A stretch of 64,000 bases of DNA from Bacidia rubella (Eukaryota > Ascomycota > Lecanoromycetes > Lecanorales > Ramalinaceae). The notes below the pieces were generated by a model. It was not told where the DNA came from and did not search any database. It saw nothing but the letters and a program-made list of their open reading frames with translations. The DNA lies in contig JAVTIF010000018.1 in assembly GCA_032158265.1 (NCBI GenBank), positions 496,001-560,000 on the forward strand, written 5' to 3'. A program made the translations under genes and the position numbers. Below are positions 1-11,589 of the stretch, piece after piece; positions within the stretch are counted from its first letter, which is position 1, and every line of letters starts with the position of its first letter.

Positions 1-124
1 TAGCGTGGATCAGCTTATAACATCATCGATCATCGTGCACGTTTGAACCTTCTCTCGTTGCCACTGCGAAACATCCACTGGTATCATCTTCACACGATTT
101 TCACTGGATAAAGCTCAATTTAAG

Positions 125-1042
125 ATGCCGGTATATCTGAATTCGGGTTCTAAAGGCAATGCAATTCTGGGTGACAGTGGGACCGATCATGCGAAGCGAA
201 TTCCTCAGTATGATTTCGATGGCTCAAGTAGAGGGAGACAAACAGAAAGCCAGCCTTTCGGCGCTCCATCGGATTCATATCAGAGTGTAGAAACGTGGAC
301 GGATGTTACGTACTCCATTATCGATCAAAGGCCTCTCGAAGCACCGGCTTTAGAGCTCGCTCAAATTACTGCTGACTGGCAGTTCGAAGGGACGGCGGAA
401 TCTTGGCGAAGTAACAGCGCTCTTCCATCCACCAACAATGTTCTTGATGAACGCGTCACGACTCGTGATCTTGAATGGCAACAGCCTACCGCATGGCAAA
501 ACACCAGAAACCCCGCAGGCAGATTATATGAATGCCATCTGAATGAAGGGCCTTGGAGTCGCTTGCGCATTGATTGCGGCTACGTTGGCGAAGAGCGTCC
601 ATCACTTGCTCTGTTAGGCGCTCGAGAAGGCGTCCAAGAATCAATTCAATGGTGGAATGATATGCCGTATTACTGCGATGCGCAGCATGGGCCACCTCCT
701 CCTTATGACAATATCGAAGTCGAAAGCTGCGAGATCGAAGATCGAGAGCAAGAGCCAATGTACGAAACGAACTCCTCTCATAGCTTTATCTCCAGGAGCA
801 AGCCTGAATTCGAAATGAAGCAACCGCCAAAGAAGTTACGAAGAAAGCCACAGCAGCCTTCAACAAGACGCCCTCTGGAGCCTGGTGAAAGAACAGAGGT
901 CGCCATGAAACGTCGATTGAGGTGTGTGTGCGAACATCATAGGAAGACCAAGTCAAAATGCACTTGTCACTCGACTCAGGAATTGGAGAAACGGTACTTC
1001 TTCTGCCAAGCTTCTCCAAAAGATCAAACGTTTGCTCCTTGA
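125..1042 (+). CDS. hypothetical protein with C-terminal Cys/His-rich basic tail
   Basis: An uninterrupted 305-codon frame begins at an ATG just inside the window. I do not recognise the family. The first 200 residues are polar and low in hydrophobic runs, with no signal peptide or membrane segment. A proline-rich stretch (GPPPPYDN) lies near residue 195 and is followed by an acidic patch. The last 80 residues are strongly basic (PPKKLRRKPQQ) and end in a compact Cys/His cluster, RCVCEHHRKTKSKCTC, which might bind metal. The basic stretches could serve in nuclear localisation, but that is inference. No intron signal is needed to keep the frame. The composition looks coding on this strand, and the antisense frames here are shorter and look like shadows. 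Confidence 0.6.
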   Translation: MPVYLNSGSKGNAILGDSGTDHAKRIPQYDFDGSSRGRQTESQPFGAPSDSYQSVETWTDVTYSIIDQRPLEAPALELAQITADWQFEGTAESWRSNSALPSTNNVLDERVTTRDLEWQQPTAWQNTRNPAGRLYECHLNEGPWSRLRIDCGYVGEERPSLALLGAREGVQESIQWWNDMPYYCDAQHGPPPPYDNIEVESCEIEDREQEPMYETNSSHSFISRSKPEFEMKQPPKKLRRKPQQPSTRRPLEPGERTEVAMKRRLRCVCEHHRKTKSKCTCHSTQELEKRYFFCQASPKDQTFAP

Positions 1043-1609
1043 GTTGACATCGCTGGTCATTCCGTTGCCATTTCATTAATGGCTGCCTTAACATGCATCT
1101 TGAATGATTTGATTATTTCATGGTTTTTAGCGATCCTATTTGCACAAACATAGATGTAAATGTAGACTGCAGGTGTGGGCTCGCGGCTCGATGTTTTCAG
1201 AAAGTGGTTCAATCCATTTCGGCGGCTCTTACGAGTTTGGAGCCTTTGACCTCCAGTCGTAGGATGTTACGTCGGTGGACATTGATAGAAGCTCCGGTAC
1301 TAAGAAAACCTGAATATCGATGGTTTTACATTCGTTTGTTTCCAGGAGCTTCCTATAATTGAGCAAGTGCCGCTTTCCTTAGAGCTAATGGTAAGCCTTA
1401 TCGAATCTTCTGCCTTCAGTATGACGCAACTGTCTTGAACGGAATTTAGACCTTTCTAAAAGCCCGTAGATGCCAGGAATATGGACGCAAGGGACCATCT
1501 CCTGCCTTGCATCATGCCTCGAACGATCTCATCTCTTGCTTTTGGTTATGATAGGCAGAAGGATTTTGGGCGGTAGTGTTTCAAGGAATGATCCATTGGC
1601 GTCTTTGAT
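1043..1609. other. intergenic, no gene seen
   Basis: This gap lies between two convergent genes. Only short frames without family resemblance are present. It should hold the 3' ends of both transcripts. Confidence 0.5.
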
Positions 1610-2049
1610 TCATAGTCCCGGCGCAGCAGCCTCCACAGCACCAACGCCCTTGAATGTCTTCGGGCTCGTCACAACAATTTCAACAGGGTATTTCCACTCC
1701 ATGAATCGAGCCCAGCCTAGAAAATCTACGTCAGTCCTTGCCCTAACGCACATTTACCCCTGCACTCTCCGACTCTTGCAACCACACCCCACCTGAGAGG
1801 GGATCACTCACCCCAATAAGCAGCCTTCCTCCCAAAATACTTCCCCACATACGGCACCAGTACCATAGTCAGCAGCAACTCGAGCTGCTGCAATGACTCT
1901 TTCCACTCTTTCTCTGCGTCGGACTCGCGTTGTACGTAGTCACCTTCGGAGGAGCTGGAGATTGGGGAGCTGGGGAGGGAGTCAATCTCGTTGGATGGGG
2001 TGGGGGAGATTGGAGGGGAGGTGTCGCGGGTTTGGTCGCTGGCGGACAT
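1610..2049 (-). CDS. mim2: Mim2-like mitochondrial outer-membrane import subunit
   Basis: The gene has two exons, 2049..1812 and 1716..1610. They are joined by a 95-nt intron with a GTGAGT donor and a TTTTCTAG acceptor, giving 114 residues. The first 50 residues are Ser/Pro-rich and acidic. A single membrane helix follows, LLLTMVLVPYVGKYFGRKAA, running across the splice site into YWGWARFMEWKYPVE. In the family as I know it, Mim2 works with Mim1 in the MIM complex, which inserts helical proteins into the mitochondrial outer membrane. The short acidic N-terminus, single helix and G-x-x-x-G/FGRK-type motif match fungal Mim2. The residues after the helix appear only once the intron is removed, which supports the model. 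The assignment rests on motif recall; another small tail-anchored protein is the alternative. Confidence 0.6.
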
Positions 2050-4174
2050 GGTGGAGTGGGTTGGTTGGGGAGGGGGGAGGTCTTGTGGGGTGTGCTTAGG
2101 TGAGGTGGGGAGGTTTGTAGGAGCTATCCCTGGTGGAACATCTTTGGAGGCTTTTGATAGTAGGATCTTGTGAAGGCAATTGAAACGGACTTGTAAATGG
2201 TTGCTAAATTGAACGGAGGTTCACGATTCTGAAAATGATGAGATTGATGCCAAGATATCATGGCTGACTACTAGATTTCTCCGCAGAAACTCCTCTCGTA
2301 GGATATCAGGGGCAACTCAACGTCTCCTCATAGTATGTATCATACAGCAGACGATTTTGGAACAGCTGGACTGAGCGTGGTGCGTAGTGAGTGTAGCATA
2401 AGGACTGAGGACTATGAATTGCAAAAATGTCTCATCATGGTCTCTATTACACAATCTATGTAGACATTGAGCCCCACAGGATGCACGGGCTCAACGGCTT
2501 GTTTCTCGCTCTATCCAAATCCTATCCCTCACCTGAGGTACTGTTCATGCCTCCAACAGTTCTGCGTTAATCCCCATTCCCGAAACTTCAGCGGCTTGTC
2601 TAGGAGTCTACACTGCTTGGAGACAATGGACCGGGCAACTAGCGCTCGCAATAAGCCTGAAAAGATGGACACTATGCAAGGCTTGGGAGCGCCAGTCAAT
2701 CTTTGCACAGAGTTTTAGCTTGAGAGATACAAGCTTGTGTCGAGTTTGGTTTCTGGACTCGTGACCGTTACCGCTGATGATACAAGCTTCAACGTTTATT
2801 GGCCCTAAAAGTTAGGTGGATCGACCGATAATGGGGGAGTGTTTAGGTTGCTATGACAAGAGATGCTTTGATGTAGGCCTTATGTGACCTATGAGAAGAC
2901 GCGGCCATCTAACGCGACCGCAATTCAGCTGAAGAAAACGCGCGCGTCCTCTCGTATGTGCTCCTCAGACAGGTCATCCATAGGGGACTAGTGCTGTTTC
3001 ATCACTAGAACAAAGATAATTAGCAATACAATTTGTGAATTCTTCGAAGTAAACCACGAATCTCCCTCACGTGGATCTGACATAAGTCAGAAAAGGTTGT
3101 CGCGAGAATAACGGCTGAGGCGAACGGTGCAACCTTTTTCAACTTGAATCTAAAATTCCCGACTTATCACTTTTTGCCCGAAACCTGTGCTCGAATCTTG
3201 CTAGAGGAAGCTGTTGCTCAAGTCAAGACGAGCTCCACAACACCTTCACGGAGCGCTGCTTACCTGCAGGTAAAATCGCTATGTCTGAGACAAGCCCACT
3301 CGGTTGATTCAAGCTGTCCGCGCACCTGTCTTCCTTTGGTTCAGCTGTGCCGCACGGTCAGCCCCCTTCGCTGAAACAGCCCGTATTAGGAACATTGTAT
3401 TGCGCGTTGATACGGCAAGGCTTCTGAGACTGCTGATCTTCATAGCCTTGCGCAGCTTTCGTACCTTTCTTCGCCGACTTGCTTTGCAATTCTTGTACCT
3501 ATGGAATTGCTATTGACTTCCGTTGAATAGGTCTTCAACCCTTTGGCCTCTGATATTATTTGAAGTAGCCTCTTTCTGTTGATCTGTCATCATAGCGGCC
3601 GCAATTCGTGCATTGCTGAAATTGCACAGGCTTCATCCTCCCTTCAAGTCGTTGCAAGTGACACACTAAGTGGAGGTCTGCACTGTAGCCTGTCAGATTG
3701 GACCAGCTCCATGGATGGAGGCTGGATGGACTGTCGAGCATGGCTGATGTGTCATTGCCGAGCACCCAGAGAGCATGAATGATATTACGCGCGGACGATG
3801 CGAGGTGAGCCTTCAACGTAGCTTATGTCAAAGGTTAGACCATCTTTGAGCGTCAGCTCCAGTATTCCAACCGCTCGAGTTGGCGACTTTGGTGACGTAC
3901 AACCGTGGATCATCATCCGGCCATGAATGTCTGAAGCAGAAGGATCGCTCGCACCGAGAGACAATGTCGAAGGGCAAGATTATTGGCAGCTTGATGTATC
4001 ACGCCCTGGCCTTTGTATTGGAGACGCCGTTAAGCACACGTCAGCTGCAAACAACGTTGAAACGCTTATCACATTGAGGGAAATGGAGCGGCACGTTGTC
4101 CTCATACAGTAACGGTTTGCCGAGAGCTTGCAAAGCTTAAGACACGCTCGGAGGTGGATGGTGCTGTTAGAACC
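2050..4174. other. 2.1-kb intergenic stretch, no convincing gene
   Basis: Frames here are under about 85 codons, mostly begin at non-ATG codons and have no recognisable motif. No tRNA, repeat or transposon signature was seen. The right end carries the promoter of the Bys1-like gene. Confidence 0.4.
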
Positions 4175-4182
4175 TATATAAG
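4175..4182 (+). promoter_or_regulatory. TATA box of the Bys1-like gene
   Basis: TATATAAG lies 127 bp upstream of the ATG at 4309. Such a perfect TATA box is uncommon in fungal housekeeping promoters. It suits a strongly regulated secreted-protein gene. Transcription start would be expected some 30-100 bp downstream. Confidence 0.55.
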
Positions 4183-4308
4183 GGTGCTGAATACCCTCCC
4201 TCTTTGACATCAATCAAAGAATCTGCAATTTCAACAATCTCATACTCAGAAGAAGCCAGAATAAACAAAGCCAGTAACTGCACCAGCCTCGATCACAGCA
4301 TTCTCGCC

Positions 4309-5045
4309 ATGCATTTCACAACTGCAATCGCTTCCCTTGGCCTACTTAGCAGCCTTGCTCTTGCAGCACCACAGGCACCTGTCGATGATGAGACTGGAAC
4401 AGAAGCTGCCATCACCGACACTGCGGCTGCTACCTCGGCGCCAAGGGTGAAGGTCGAATCTAACCAACCGGTTCCAGAAGACAGTCTTGAATCTGCTGCC
4501 AGGGCGCTAGGCTCAGCGAATGTTCGCAACAAGTGTAAGTATCCGATGCAAACGTCCTTGACACCACCATGTCTCTGCATGCTCTTAACCACAATGCATA
4601 TCATTCTCTGAGCATACGCTGACCTGTCTCAGGCAACTTCCCCGTCTACCTCTACGTCTGCCAGCAAAACCCGCCCAACTGCACACCTGAGCGTACTCTT
4701 GCCGCCAACACCGGCACGTACTCTGAGAAGTACTCTAGTATCAACAATGGCCGTTCCATGAAGATTGGTCGTCGCCCTGGCCAAGTCGCCAAGCCAATCT
4801 TGCAGTGGGAGTACACCCACACGAACGATGGCCGCGTCGCATACGATGTCAGCAGTGTCGATGGCAACCCCTTCGGACCATTCGGATACGACGTCACATC
4901 CAGCAATGGTCAATGTCCTCAGCCAAACTGCAAGCCGCCTGGAACTCATACTGTTTGCCCCTTTGTCTTCCATCATCCGGAGGATGGCAAGGTGCTGTAC
5001 TGCGGCGCTGGATCAAACATTGGCATCACGCTTTGCCAATCTTAG
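4309..5045 (+). CDS. Bys1-domain secreted protein
   Basis: Exons 4309..4534 and 4633..5045 are joined by a 98-nt intron (GTAAGT donor, CTGTCTCAG acceptor) to give 212 residues. I chose the ATG at 4309 because it opens a classic signal peptide, MHFTTAIASLGLLSSLALA, cleaved before APQAPVDD. The in-frame codons upstream belong to the leader. A Ser/Thr/Ala-rich propeptide-like segment runs to about residue 70. The rest, beginning KCNFPVYLYVCQQ and continuing through ILQWEYTHTNDGRVAYDVS and a Cys-rich end, matches the thaumatin-like Bys1 family, named for the Blastomyces yeast-phase-specific protein. About eight cysteines suggest a disulfide-bonded extracellular fold. The molecular function of the family is unknown. 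The preceding TATA box suggests regulated, possibly stage-specific expression (inference). Confidence 0.8.
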
Positions 5046-6162
5046 GACCTTCAGGCCTTCAAAACTTTATGCTGTTGGGATGAGCGCATTCCCGGACGAA
5101 TCTTGGATGTTGGGATGGCACGAAGATCGCAAAAGCGTGGGATCATGGTGAAGAAAGGTAGCACATCTCTGTTTGATCTCTCTGTTCAATGTACTGCAGT
5201 TTCAAATGTACACATAGCTATGTCACAGTCGTTACTGAATGTAAAGAGGTGTGCCCACACCATCAATAGCAGTCTCCCTCGCCCTAAAAACGTCGCGAAA
5301 GTCGTCTCTGCTTGATTCGATCCTTGCATACTTCAGAGCTCCGTGGAAGAAGCAGTATGTCGATTTCACCATCTCATGTCTGCATTGACAGCGATCGTGA
5401 AGAGGGTAGTTCTTCGACTAAGTACTTTTCAGACCCTGAAATGGGCGGAGCATTTACAAGGCTGCTATCATTCAAGACCCTTGCAAACAACGTGACTGCG
5501 GACGGCTCGCATGATGAGAGTCGAGATGAAAGATAGGGAAAGGTATAAGAGCAGGACGTTCCAAACGAGACAACATTGATACGTGCCCGCAGTAGCCCTT
5601 TTCTTTCAAAGCATAGCCTAGGGCGTCGAGCAGGAGGTTAGTTGTAGGTTTGGAGTCGCCGGCGTTTCAGATTCAGGGGCTTCCTAGGGAGAGTCTAGGG
5701 ACGGGTATCGCGGCGACTTAGCGCTAACGACGTGCGGCCTGAGGCTTGGCCTATGTTTACCTTCTATTTTTGGAGCGAGTACATCAGCAACTCCACAAGG
5801 CTACAGGTACATCTTGAGCCTGCATTACGACGCAAACGCATATCAACGTATTTGCTTCGTGTGTCAGATGCTGTCAGAAATTGATGTACATACCCCGATG
5901 GAGAAGCTGATGTAATGCGTCCGCGCGCAAACTCCCTGCCACCATTTTCCCCAGCCACCTCCCAGCGGCTCCACCAATGCTGGGCAAGGAGCTCTCAACC
6001 AAGCTTCTCCAACTATCCTCCTTCCTTCAATTTCTCACAACCATCAAACTTGAGGTGCCCTTTTAAAGGATCTGACATTGATTTCCTTCTGGAGCCAAAA
6101 ACCTCATATCCTTCCTCCGCTCAGCCTTCGGCTTCGCTGCTTGAGGGACGAAACGAACGAAC
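5046..6162. other. 1.1-kb intergenic stretch
   Basis: No supported gene. The right third (from about 5930) is C/T-rich and is probably the promoter and leader of the C2 protein. Confidence 0.4.
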
Positions 6163-8810
6163 ATGGCTACCAAGACTATGACCGCCCTCAAGGGCGTCCA
6201 TACTTCTGGCATATACTCAGACATGACCGTGGATGGCCCTGAGATAGGGACATTGGTCGTCATACTTGACCGGGCTAAGAACCTTCCTAATCGGAAGACA
6301 ATGGGCAAGCAAGACCCGTACTGTGCTGCAAGGCTAGGAAAAGAGGCCAAAAAGACGGACACAGATAAGAGAGGAGGTCAAACACCCAGATGGTAAACAG
6401 GGTATTGCATCTATACACAATCACGCTGACACTGCTCAGGGACCAGGAACTTCGATTCACCGTTCATGACTCGCCAGACTACTACAAGCTTAAGGTGTCT
6501 GTGTTCAATGATGATAAGAAGACAGAGTTGATCGGCGAATGCTGGCTTAGCTTGGAGGATATCGTCGTCCGAGGGGGTGGACAGAATGATCTCTGGCACA
6601 CTCTCAACTGCAAGGGAAGATATGCTGGGGACATCAGGATCGAGCTCACTTACTACGATATTCGACCTAAAGACAACAAGCTGGAGACACGGCAATCATC
6701 GACCAAATCAAATGAGATACCTGAGGTCACAAGAGAGGGCGTGGGCGGGCCCCGAGGGCCTAAACCAATGAAGAGGAGACCTCTGCCAGCTAATCCGACG
6801 GAGTCGACGCTGCCCTCTTCTTTACCCCAGACCCCGCAAAGTCAGCCTCAACACCAGTCTCCAGTATCTCAGCAGCATTATGCCGACTCTCCGCATGATT
6901 TTCCTTTTCACACCCCACCTCAACAGCAACAGTATCAACCATATCAGGAACAATCACCAGAAGACTTGCCAATGATCGACGACGTACGATCACACGCTCA
7001 TCAGCTCACTCAAAGGCCTTCGATGTCTGTTCACTCTACAGCAAGCCACTTGAGTGACCCTCATACCCCCCAATACTCCCATCACGGTGATTACGAAGCT
7101 GACGTGCCGTACTCGACTTCGTCCGAGCATCAAGATCAATTGTACGGCAGAGAAGCTGAAGAAGACCAAATGGATCTGTACGGAAATGAACGTGCCGTCT
7201 CATACGAAACAGCATTCCCCGAGCAACATCTACATAACCCGCAGCCTCTGAGGTACTCTCATGGCCACAAACAGCTCCCTAATCCACCTCCGCAGATGGT
7301 GAATTCAAACGAGCAGAAGACTTTCATGCCAGCAAATCCGAACAGCATCAGCAACTCGCCGCATGGTCTAGCAAGACAGCAGTCTTCGGAGGCGTTTGAC
7401 GAGCGGGCTATAGACTACGGTGACGATGTGGGTCCCCCTCCACCACCTGCGCATAGAGAAAGCAGTTCTCGATCATTGCCTCAAACACCACAGAACCACG
7501 ATGGTCGAGCCTTTGCTCAAGCTTCAGCTGCATCTCCGCTACAGATTCGCAATCACCGAATGAGTGTCTCTAACAGCCCACTGTCACAAGTCCATAACGC
7601 ACAGCCTGGCCAGCAAGGGATGCTCTCGACATCACCCACCCCGTATGAGGCCTCTCACAGTCAAAACTCAACACCGTCTCGACCAACTCCGTCACGCTAT
7701 CGTCAGCACCAAACACATCCACCGCCACGGGAACCTATGCCTCCTAGTCTGGTTGCAGGGTATGAGCCCAGTGTTGCAGCCGATGAAGCTGAGAGGCTGG
7801 TATTCGAGTCTCCTCGTGGGGCTCAGCAACCTCGTTTCCTGCAGGAAATGCCTCGAGAGCAGTCCGAACCGATCCTGCCAAGCACAAGACAGCACCCTGC
7901 AAAGGTTCAGCATCCAGCTTATGATCCACGGGCACACCGTAATTCGGTACCAATGCCAGTCATGAAGGCTGGCGTATCCAATCCAGATTTACGAACGCCT
8001 AAGCGTAAATCTGTCAGTATGCAGCCAGGATCAGCCCCACCAGAACGGTCACACTCAGAGCTTCCATTCTCACCCGACTCATTCAATGCATTCAACCCAA
8101 ATATGGAGTCAGCACACAGCATCAATACAAGTGGTGCTGCATACAACACTCCGGATCAAGCACGGGAGGCATCAGTCCAGCACGACCGGGAGGTGGCACG
8201 CGGTGACGGCCCAATCATCGGCAGTGACGGACGCGTCATTGATCCCTCGGATCACCTCCCAGCAGACACCTGGGCGCCCGAGCCTGAACAGAAAGGGCCC
8301 AAGCGTGGCCCAGAGGTCACGCTCCGATTCAAACACAGCCCGCAATCTCCTCGACCGATGCCGCAAGCTAGCCGTCGACCGCTCGCTGAAGCGCGACCAA
8401 ATGCTATGCCACTCCCCGCTCATACCCAGTCCTACAGCGCAGATAACTCACCAGCATCTTCAGCCCGGGCTCGTCTGCAGAAGAAGTCTCGCATGGGCAT
8501 GTCGCAGCCCAACTCCAGCCCCATTGTGCCAACTCTCGAGACCACTTCACCCTTAAGGCAAGGCATGCCTCATCATTCAGTATCAGAGTACCCGTTACGT
8601 GAACGGGAGAACTACGCCTACGGTAACAGCAGCCCCACATTTGGCGGCAACAGATCGCCAGGTGGTGTGCCTCCACCGGTGCCGCAGAAGGTTCCAATCG
8701 GCAGTGGACAGGAGGACTGGGGTAACGCAGCATTGAGCGAGGAGTTGAAAGGTATCGATATTGGGGCGGGAAGTGGACATAGAGCCAGAGTTAGGAGGTA
8801 TGGTTTCTGA
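6163..8810 (+). CDS. C2-domain, proline-rich cytokinesis protein (Inn1/Fic1-like)
   Basis: Exons 6163..6392 and 6440..8810 are separated by a 47-nt intron (GTAAAC donor, CTGCTCAG acceptor) and give 866 residues. Residues 20-160 form a C2 domain: IGTLVVILDRAKNLPNRKT and GKQDPYC, then, across the splice, LRFTVHD and KLKVSVFNDD. The remaining 700 residues are disordered and rich in Pro, Gln, Ser and His, with many PxxP-type motifs such as RRPLPANP and PPPPPAHR. One N-terminal C2 followed by a long SH3-binding tail is the architecture of yeast Inn1 and fission-yeast Fic1. Those proteins couple the contractile ring to membrane ingression and septum synthesis through SH3 partners. The assignment to this role is by architecture. 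Only some of the acidic Ca2+-loop residues of a typical C2 are evident, so calcium binding is uncertain. Confidence 0.72.
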
Positions 8811-9322
8811 GCTTGTCAGGTCTATGTGACGGGAGGCATATGCATAGCGCGGATGTCGGCGGCCTTTTGTATACCAAGGGACTTGGGGAGGTAATTGTGA
8901 CATCAGAACATATAGAGAACGGAGGCTAGATCTGCTGGGAAAATGTAGCTTGATGACTCTATGAAATCAGTAATATGTCAAAATGTTTGTATTTCACTTA
9001 ACGGTTCGTTTCAATATAAATAGAGTCCTCCAATCTCCTAATATCGCACGTCGTCTGACTTTCTGGGCGATTCTCCCTCATCCTCCTAACATTCTCCCTG
9101 GCACGCAGTTTCATCGAGTACCCTTCTCCTGCACATCTGCTATACATTGCCTGTCAACCGCGCTTCGCCTTCTCGCAGGCAAACCGGCAACAACTCTGTA
9201 CAGAGGGCGTGCTCTGCCATTCCTTCCCCTCTTTCTATATACCCTACCTCCTGACCAGCCTCGGACTATCCGAGAGCCCCCATTGCCTGTACGAAGCTCC
9301 TTCCTCCCATCACACAACCCCC
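8811..9322. other. convergent 3' region
   Basis: This holds the 3' ends of the C2 gene and of the TMEM234-family gene. No other gene was recognised. Confidence 0.4.
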
Positions 9323-9963
9323 TCACCCATTCTTACTCCACACACACAACGTAATCCCCCCCAACACACACCCCATCCCCACCCACGTATCCCGCTCAAT
9401 CACCTTCCGCTCTGTATACCACTCCCCCAACACCGTAAACAAAAATGCCAAAGAATTCACGATCGGCACCGTCAGACTCAATTCGCTGGATCCGACCAAC
9501 AAGAAAAACCAGATCGATCCGGTCAGGTTTATTACGAGTGGGACGGCGTAGGCGGGTGTGCGGAGGAGGTCCGAGAGGTGGAGAGCTTTTTGGGTGATGA
9601 AGTGGCTGGGAGGGGTGTTAGTGGGATGAGGGGCGGGTGGAGAGAGCGGGTTGGGTGGGGGGAAGGGGGGGAGTCTCGATTGAGAGGAATGAAAGGTTCA
9701 AAGGGGGAGTGGAGAAGGCGGGCTTACCGTATCCAACCACTCTTCCTCGACGTGTCGATCTTCTCAAGAGATGGGTGAGGGCGGGGGTGGAAGAGTACGG
9801 CGCCACGCCGGATGAAGGGGGTGGTGAAACCCCAGGCTAGGGAGACGAGGAGGAGGGCGAGGATGTAGTTGAAGAGAGGAGCGCCGCCGGGGGCGCCTGG
9901 TGGGGGGGTTGTTGAGGGTGTGGGAGAGGCGGAGGGGAGGGCGGAGGTGGGTGTTGTTGCCAT
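9323..9963 (-). CDS. TMEM234-family integral membrane protein
   Basis: Exons 9963..9728 and 9605..9323 are joined by a 122-nt intron (GTAAGC donor, CTCCCAG acceptor) and give 172 residues. The N-terminus is low-complexity Ala/Pro/Ser. The body has four hydrophobic segments of the small EamA-like type. The first carries LLLVSLAWGFTTPFIRRGA, and later ones carry LRTPAYAVPLVINLTGSIW, ELSLTVPIVNSLAFLFT and an ending GGITLCVWSKNG. These match the TMEM234 family, small four-helix proteins related to drug/metabolite transporters whose substrate is unknown. Half of the protein lies in exon 2, and the motifs line up with the family only after splicing. A long frame on the opposite strand is the shadow of exon 2. 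Confidence 0.82.
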
Positions 9964-11589
9964 TTAGGCTGTTGTTTGCTACGGCTGGAGGCGTGGCGTG
10001 CGCACCTTTGAGGCTGCTGTCAGCTGGACGTGTTTGCTTGTCGTGCTCGGCCTTCGGTGTCTGAGTAAAGGCGTAATTGAGCGAGGATGTCTCGGTAGCT
10101 GGCGCGCAATTGGTGGTTGCAATAGCCTTCGTGTGATCGTGTAACTTAGCGTAGCTAGAGTTTCCGCGGACAGATCTGGAGGTCGAGGTGAATGACTTGG
10201 ATACGAGGATGGCAATCGTAAAGTCGCATGTAGTTGCTCTTGGAAGAGTGAGGTCTGAAGCTAGGACCTGCAAGATAGGGCTGCATCGAGCCCGGAGCGG
10301 CACGCTCTTAGGCGGTCTGGGCGTGGTTCTTAGGGCTGGCTAATTGACGTCAACTTCTCATTATGCTCTGGCGTTGCATCTGCGTATGAGACAGCGGTCT
10401 GACTTCTGTTGGTTGCATTAATGAGCCGAGGATATACCGGTCATGTGAAGTCTACATTGTTTGGCGGCCAATAACAAATACTGCAACCATTCTCCAGTGC
10501 ATAAGTCACGGCTCTGGAACACGTTACATTGCCTTTCCTGCTCTATGCTGCAGTCGACCATCTACGGCTGACAGACTAACCAGTGAATGTGACTGACACC
10601 TGTCTGATTTGCTTAGTCTTTGCTTAACACTAATGTAGCATCATCAGATCTTAGGTTGTTCCTGTTCGCCCAGGATCTCTAAACTCCTCAAACCAGATTT
10701 TAACTATTAGATTGGTATCTGAGTGGTAGCTTGGGAGATCTGAAGCAGTGGCCTTCTCGAATTTTGCTATGAGATGAAATCTGCTGCGCCAGCCGAGACT
10801 GTTCGGCATCTCTTTCTGTGACAGCACTGCTTCAAGAGTTTCGGCACACGTAAAAGTATCATAACGAAAAGTCGAGAGTATACGAAGATACCCATATTTG
10901 GGCATAGCATCCATGAAAGCGATTCGCAAGAGGATGATGGCAACATTTGTTCTGTTTGCCCCTGCGCGAAAGGCTGTCCAAATATCTTAGTGGTTGAAGC
11001 TTTCCCATCCCATGAACGCTTCTTCATATGAATGCCATAATCAGGGAGCGAATCCATCTATAGTCCCGGATGATTCTCGTCTCTGCTAATACTGCCGCCT
11101 TTTCTGGCATGATTTCATCGGGAATCAGTGTTCGAGTGGGCCAGACCAATGGAAAGGAACAGGATAAAGGTGACTCATGTCAATGTCACCTGGTAGCGTA
11201 TCAACGAACAGATGTGACGTTCTGTTGCAGCCTTCTTTTGCACTGTGCATTGAGAGGCGGCGATCTGGGCCATCAGACGCATGGCGATTGGATCGTGGGT
11301 GCAAAAACATGGACTCACCGCCCTCCGTTGAGTTATCAAATTTCTTGTCGTCTTTACTACAAAGTAGCAAACTCTCACGTCTTCTTCTCGTATTCCAAGA
11401 CCAGCCTTTTGCGAGCCTCATCAAAACCCTTGGTAAAGGCGGTGTTAAAACTTCTCAGGCATCCTCGATGTCTTGACCAGCACTCTGTCCACTAACATCG
11501 TTGCAACGCCCAAGCATCATCCCGGCCTCAGCGGGCTAATCAATCTGATCCAGACTCGCAAACCAGCCTCGGTGCAGTCAACCAATACA
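9964..11589. other. 1.6-kb intergenic stretch with unassigned frames
   Basis: Several frames of 70-140 codons occur on both strands. On the minus strand a frame near 11375-11440 reads FDEARKRLVLEYEKKT before a stop, which could be the C-terminal end of an unrecognised protein. I could not assemble a gene from it. The promoter of the next gene lies at the right end. Confidence 0.3.

Noticed and set aside
9209..9778. 189-codon plus-strand frame
   Set aside because: It begins with a non-ATG-like context, is low-complexity, and lies antisense to the spliced TMEM234-family gene.
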